DNA from: JBAWWY01 sp037144355
GTDB taxonomy: Bacteria; Bacillota; Clostridia; Peptostreptococcales; Anaerovoracaceae
Direction of reading: 5' to 3'
Assembly: GCA_037144355.1 (NCBI GenBank)
Contig: JBAWWY010000001.1
Coordinates: 372,001 to 436,000 of the forward strand
DNA: 64,000 nucleotides
Made by a program: the position numbers and the translations under genes. The stretch's first letter is position 1. Every line of letters starts with the position of its first letter. The notes under the pieces were generated by a model that did no database searches, was not told where the DNA came from, and saw only the letters and a program-made list of their open reading frames with translations. Positions 61,314 to 64,000 of the stretch are shown in pieces.

Positions 61314-62035
61314 TGAATTGCTCCTTTTAGAAAATAAATAGCGAACAAAAAGCAGATTTGTGAAAGTTCACAAACGCATCCCATGGTATCACCGGTTATT
61401 CCTCCAATAATTTTTTTAAAATAACGGGTAGCCACATATACCGACATCAAGGCTATCATGGCTGAAACCAAACCAACTATTCCTAAAATCAAACTTGTAG
61501 CCAGTGGAATTATTATGGCGATAGCAATTTCTGTTTTTTTACAATTTGCAGCGAATATCTTCCCAAGCCCCTGGGTTCTTACATAATCTGCAAAATATGC
61601 TGAGATTATTGGGGCACCCTTTCCTATAACAGGGAATATAATCAGTACTTCCCGTGGCAGAAAATTGAGAAGAATCAACATCGAGGCAATCCAGAGTGTA
61701 ATACTAATAACACCGTAGGCTCCCACCCTGCTGTCCCTCATTATTTCCAAAATCCTGTCTTTTTCCCTTCCACTGAAAATCCCATCGCAAGTGTCTGAAA
61801 GCCCGTCAAGATGCAGGCCTCCCGTGATGACAATGTAAGCCGCCACAATAATAATATTTACAACGATTTTATCAAAATCCTGCAGAATCCACGAAATGGA
61901 AAACAAGATTCCACCAATTATCAAACCAACAAAAGGTGACCACTTCACTGCTTTTGCAAAACTCTTTTCTTCAAATTCCACTTTAATAAACGGAATTCTT
62001 GTGAAAAATGAAAGTGAGAGTAAAAAACTTTTCAT
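61310..62035 (-). CDS. cobS: Adenosylcobinamide-GDP ribazoletransferase (cobalamin synthase)
   Basis: A 241-residue membrane enzyme that joins adenosylcobinamide-GDP with alpha-ribazole. Motifs: SFFTRIPF at the N-terminus, GGLHLDGLSDTCDGIFSGREKDRILEIMRDSRVGAYG with its metal-binding DGLxDxxDG core, and GKGAPIISAYFADYVR. Around six helices are predicted. GGAA-type spacing is fine, with AAGGGG before ATG inside the cobU stop region. It lies two bases after cobU. Confidence 0.94.
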   Translation of the reverse strand: MKSFLLSLSFFTRIPFIKVEFEEKSFAKAVKWSPFVGLIIGGILFSISWILQDFDKIVVNIIIVAAYIVITGGLHLDGLSDTCDGIFSGREKDRILEIMRDSRVGAYGVISITLWIASMLILLNFLPREVLIIFPVIGKGAPIISAYFADYVRTQGLGKIFAANCKKTEIAIAIIIPLATSLILGIVGLVSAMIALMSVYVATRYFKKIIGGITGDTMGCVCELSQICFLFAIYFLKGAIQ

Positions 62036-62037
62036 AA

Positions 62038-62601
62038 TTACCCCTTAAGTTTCAATGGAACACCGGAAACTAAAAAATAAGACTCGTCTGAAACTTCCTG
62101 AGCTTTTCTATTGAGACGTCCCAGCATATCGCGATATGATCTGGACAATGGGTTGTTTGGCACTATTCCCATTCCAATTTCATTTGTGACAATAATTAGG
62201 CTCTTTTGTTTTTCCTTGCAAAGCTCAACGAGTTGCAGAAATTCAGCTTCAATCTTGTCCTCCATGTCATCCAGTTTATTAAAATCAATATTCTCAAAAT
62301 CGAAGTTCGCATAATAGATATGATTATTGACCATTAAGCTCAGACAGTCAAAAAGTAAAGTATCGGCTTCCTCGAAGTCTATATTTTCTTCCAAAGAGCG
62401 GAAGTTGCTGAAAATCTCCACAGTCTTCCAACTCTCGGGTCTTTGTCTTACATGCTTCTTTATTCTTTCTTCCATTTCCTTGTCAAAGGCTTCCGATGTT
62501 GCAATATAAAGAACCTTTTCTGAGATTCCCTTTGCAATATTTTCAGCAAAGCCGCTTTTACCGCTTCTAGCCCCACCGGTAATATAATAAATCTTGTTCA
62601 T
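62038..62601 (-). CDS. cobU: Bifunctional adenosylcobinamide kinase / guanylyltransferase
   Basis: A 187-residue P-loop protein with GGARSGKSGFAENIAKG, LYIATSEAFDKEMEERIKKHVRQRPESWKTVE (containing the guanylylated-histidine region) and IVTNEIGMGIVPNNPLSRSYRDMLGRLNRK. It phosphorylates adenosylcobinamide and transfers GMP, supplying the CobS substrate. GGTGG precedes ATG. It lies 34 bases downstream of the btuD-like gene, so uptake and assembly are transcribed together. Confidence 0.95.
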   Translation of the reverse strand: MNKIYYITGGARSGKSGFAENIAKGISEKVLYIATSEAFDKEMEERIKKHVRQRPESWKTVEIFSNFRSLEENIDFEEADTLLFDCLSLMVNNHIYYANFDFENIDFNKLDDMEDKIEAEFLQLVELCKEKQKSLIIVTNEIGMGIVPNNPLSRSYRDMLGRLNRKAQEVSDESYFLVSGVPLKLKG

Positions 62602-62635
62602 AACAATTCCACCATTTCTTCTTTTTCCATATTAT

Positions 62636-63412
62636 TCATATAGCGGGGAAATAATAAATATTCTCATCGCAGTCGTAAATTTTTCTAACTTTGATGTCAT
62701 AAAGGTTTTCAATATTTATATGCGAGATTGTTTCATTTGTATCCCCATATTCAACTACGCTTCCATTTTGTATTATGACTGTCTTGTCGCTAAATTGTCT
62801 AGCTAGATTGATATCGTGAAGTGGTGCAATAATAGTAATTCCTTTTTCTCGAATCAACCTCTTGCACAAGCTCAATATTTCAACCTGGTATTTCAAGTCA
62901 AGGCTGGCAACAGGCTCATCCATCAAAACTACTCCAGTATCCTGGGCTAATGCTTTTGCAATCATCAGTCTTTGAAATTCTCCGCCGCTCAACTCGGTCA
63001 TATATTTATTTCTTAGATTCCATACCCCTGAATATTCCATGCATTCCCTGGCAATAAGCTTGTCATTCTTATCCTCCCATTTGAAAGTAGTCTGATATGG
63101 ATATCTACCCATGAGAACAACCTCTTCACAGGTTAAACCAAAATTGGGATTGCTGTTTTGATGAACTATTGCAATTTCCCTTGCAAGTTCCTTGTGGGAA
63201 TAATTTTTTATATCCCTGCCCTTTATGAGCACATTTCCCTTCTGCGGATTTGCCATTCGAGAAATTACCTTGAGCAATGTGGTCTTCCCACAACCGTTCG
63301 GACCAATTACTGAAACAAAAACTCCTTTGGGTATCTTCAAGTTTATATCCTCAAGTATCCATTTGTCATCATATTTAAAATTTAAGTCTTTAATTTCTAT
63401 TATATTTTCCAT
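62636..63412 (-). CDS. Iron/corrinoid ABC transporter ATP-binding protein (BtuD/FecE-like)
   Basis: The 258-residue ABC ATPase has Walker A GPNGCGKTTLLKVISR, Q-loop VHQNSNPNFG, signature LSGGEFQRLMIAKALA, Walker B VVLMDEPVASLD and switch region PLHDINLARQF. It belongs to the FecCD-associated group that imports iron-siderophores, haem or cobalamin. Being in one unit with cobU, cobS, cobC and cobO strongly favours corrinoid import. Its start lies eight bases after the permease stop, with GGAG upstream. Confidence 0.92.
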   Translation of the reverse strand: MENIIEIKDLNFKYDDKWILEDINLKIPKGVFVSVIGPNGCGKTTLLKVISRMANPQKGNVLIKGRDIKNYSHKELAREIAIVHQNSNPNFGLTCEEVVLMGRYPYQTTFKWEDKNDKLIARECMEYSGVWNLRNKYMTELSGGEFQRLMIAKALAQDTGVVLMDEPVASLDLKYQVEILSLCKRLIREKGITIIAPLHDINLARQFSDKTVIIQNGSVVEYGDTNETISHINIENLYDIKVRKIYDCDENIYYFPAI

Positions 63413-63420
63413 TTCTTCTC

Positions 63421-64000
63421 CTACAACATGTTTTCGGGTTTTGTCCTTCTGAGTATCAATAAAAAGAAAGGTGCCCCAAATAATGAGGTTACAATTCCAA
63501 CTGGTATTTCAGCGCTGGATAGGACCGTTCTTGAAATAGTATCGCAAATTAGAAGGAAAATACCTCCCCCAAGAGCTGACAATAGTATCATTTTTTTATG
63601 ATCGACCCCAAATATCATCCTCATAAGATGTGGAACTATTATACCTACAAAACCTATAATTCCGCTGACAAACACTGAAAATGAAACTAATATTGCGGTA
63701 ATTACCATGGCGCTCTTCTTAAAGCCTTCCACATTCATTCCAATACCCGCCGCATGTTCTTCCCCAAGAACGATTGCATTGAATTCTCTTGCCTTGGAAA
63801 TAAGCAATAGGACCCCCAGGATAATAGGTAGCGTTATTAGTTTAATCTTATCCCAGCTAACCCCGTTGAAACCACCCATTGTCCACAGATAAATACTTGC
63901 AATCTTGTCATGATTGAAGACATAAAGCAGTGATATTACAGACAATAGGAATGAGCTCACAACTACTCCGGCAAGTAGTATTCCCGTATTCGACATTTTC
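63421..64000 (-). CDS. Iron/corrinoid ABC transporter permease (BtuC/FecCD), 5' end beyond window
   Basis: The gene enters from the right edge; about 193 C-terminal residues are visible of a usual 320-340. FecCD-type segments: STVSL-type helices, LWTMGGFNGVSWDKIKL, ISKAREFNAIVLGEEHAAGIGMNVEGFKKSAM, IIGFVGIIVPHLMRMIFGVDHKKMILLSALGGGIFLLICD and RTVLSSAEIPVGIVTSLFGAPFFLLIL. The GFVGIIVPH motif and the EIPVGIVTSLFGAP end are diagnostic. The substrate-binding protein and any cobalamin riboswitch would be upstream of this gene, outside the window. Confidence 0.93.
   Translation of the reverse strand, partial: KMSNTGILLAGVVVSSFLLSVISLLYVFNHDKIASIYLWTMGGFNGVSWDKIKLITLPIILGVLLLISKAREFNAIVLGEEHAAGIGMNVEGFKKSAMVITAILVSFSVFVSGIIGFVGIIVPHLMRMIFGVDHKKMILLSALGGGIFLLICDTISRTVLSSAEIPVGIVTSLFGAPFFLLILRRTKPENML

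Noticed and set aside
1..64000. CRISPR arrays, tRNA/rRNA genes, insertion sequences, prophage genes
   Set aside because: No regularly spaced repeats, no cloverleaf-like GTTCRA-containing segments in the gaps, and no transposase, integrase or phage structural protein among the translations.

Overview
This window reads as an ordinary chromosome segment of a low-GC, Gram-positive anaerobe of the class Clostridia. Pointers are AT-rich DNA with strong AGGAGG-type ribosome binding sites, a T-box leader on ileS, a Gram-positive LexA box, SLH and CsaB cell-wall genes, a SpoVB/MurJ-type flippase, a YerC regulator, an orphan sodium-pump decarboxylase beta subunit, a highly expressed glutamate dehydrogenase and corrinoid salvage genes. 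An amino-acid-fermenting genus (Sedimentibacter/Tissierellia-like) is a guess; genus cannot be fixed from the sequence alone. I see no tRNA, rRNA, CRISPR array, prophage or insertion sequence.

Layout. 1-6.6 kb: the end of an SLH surface protein, pcm, a large secreted glucosaminidase with four internal repeats, a FlxA-like protein behind a sigma-28-type promoter, a stand-alone acetolactate synthase and a nitroreductase. 6.6-10.2 kb: an SRAP protein, an EamA transporter, a VOC protein, and an SOS-controlled Y-family polymerase with an unknown 88-aa partner. 10.3-12.4 kb: two tiny membrane proteins, a decarboxylase beta subunit and a hotdog thioesterase. 12.5-17.3 kb: a BMP-type nucleoside ABC importer. 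17.3-25.4 kb: eight tightly coupled minus-strand genes (two radical SAM proteins, HAD phosphatase, EamA transporter, Nudix, nitrilase, orphan DNA methylase, YitT). 25.5-33.0 kb: a P-loop protein, rlmN, ileS with T-box, recX, another EamA transporter, a phosphopantetheinyl transferase and yerC. 33.2-35.8 kb: a calcium-type P-ATPase. 35.9-41.6 kb: the ftsE-ftsX-M23-recJ-ctpA operon. 41.7-47.2 kb: a degenerate MinD-like protein and the tagA-csaB-DUF5693 wall-polymer cluster with a secreted unknown. 47.3-53.2 kb: nnr, ilvD with a homoserine-dehydrogenase-like gene, and gdhA. 53.3-60.2 kb: addA behind a flippase, and gpmI. 60.2-64 kb: cobO, cobC, cobS, cobU and a BtuCD-type importer running off the end.

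Themes. Several genes build and remodel the cell wall (GH73 glucosaminidase, FtsEX with its M23 hydrolase, CtpA, TagA/CsaB and a flippase); CsaB would make the pyruvylated polymer that the SLH protein at position 1 binds. DNA repair is represented by the Y polymerase, SRAP, RecX, RecJ and AddA. Metabolite or protein damage control may include Pcm, Nnr, the nitrilase and Nudix proteins. The most notable observations are an IleRS whose HIGH motif is swapped to GIHH, a sodium pump subunit with two microproteins but no carboxyltransferase, a 22-bp near-palindrome on the yerC start, a sigma-28 site on the FlxA-like gene, and an addA without addB. No wholly new multi-gene defence or mobile system is visible.
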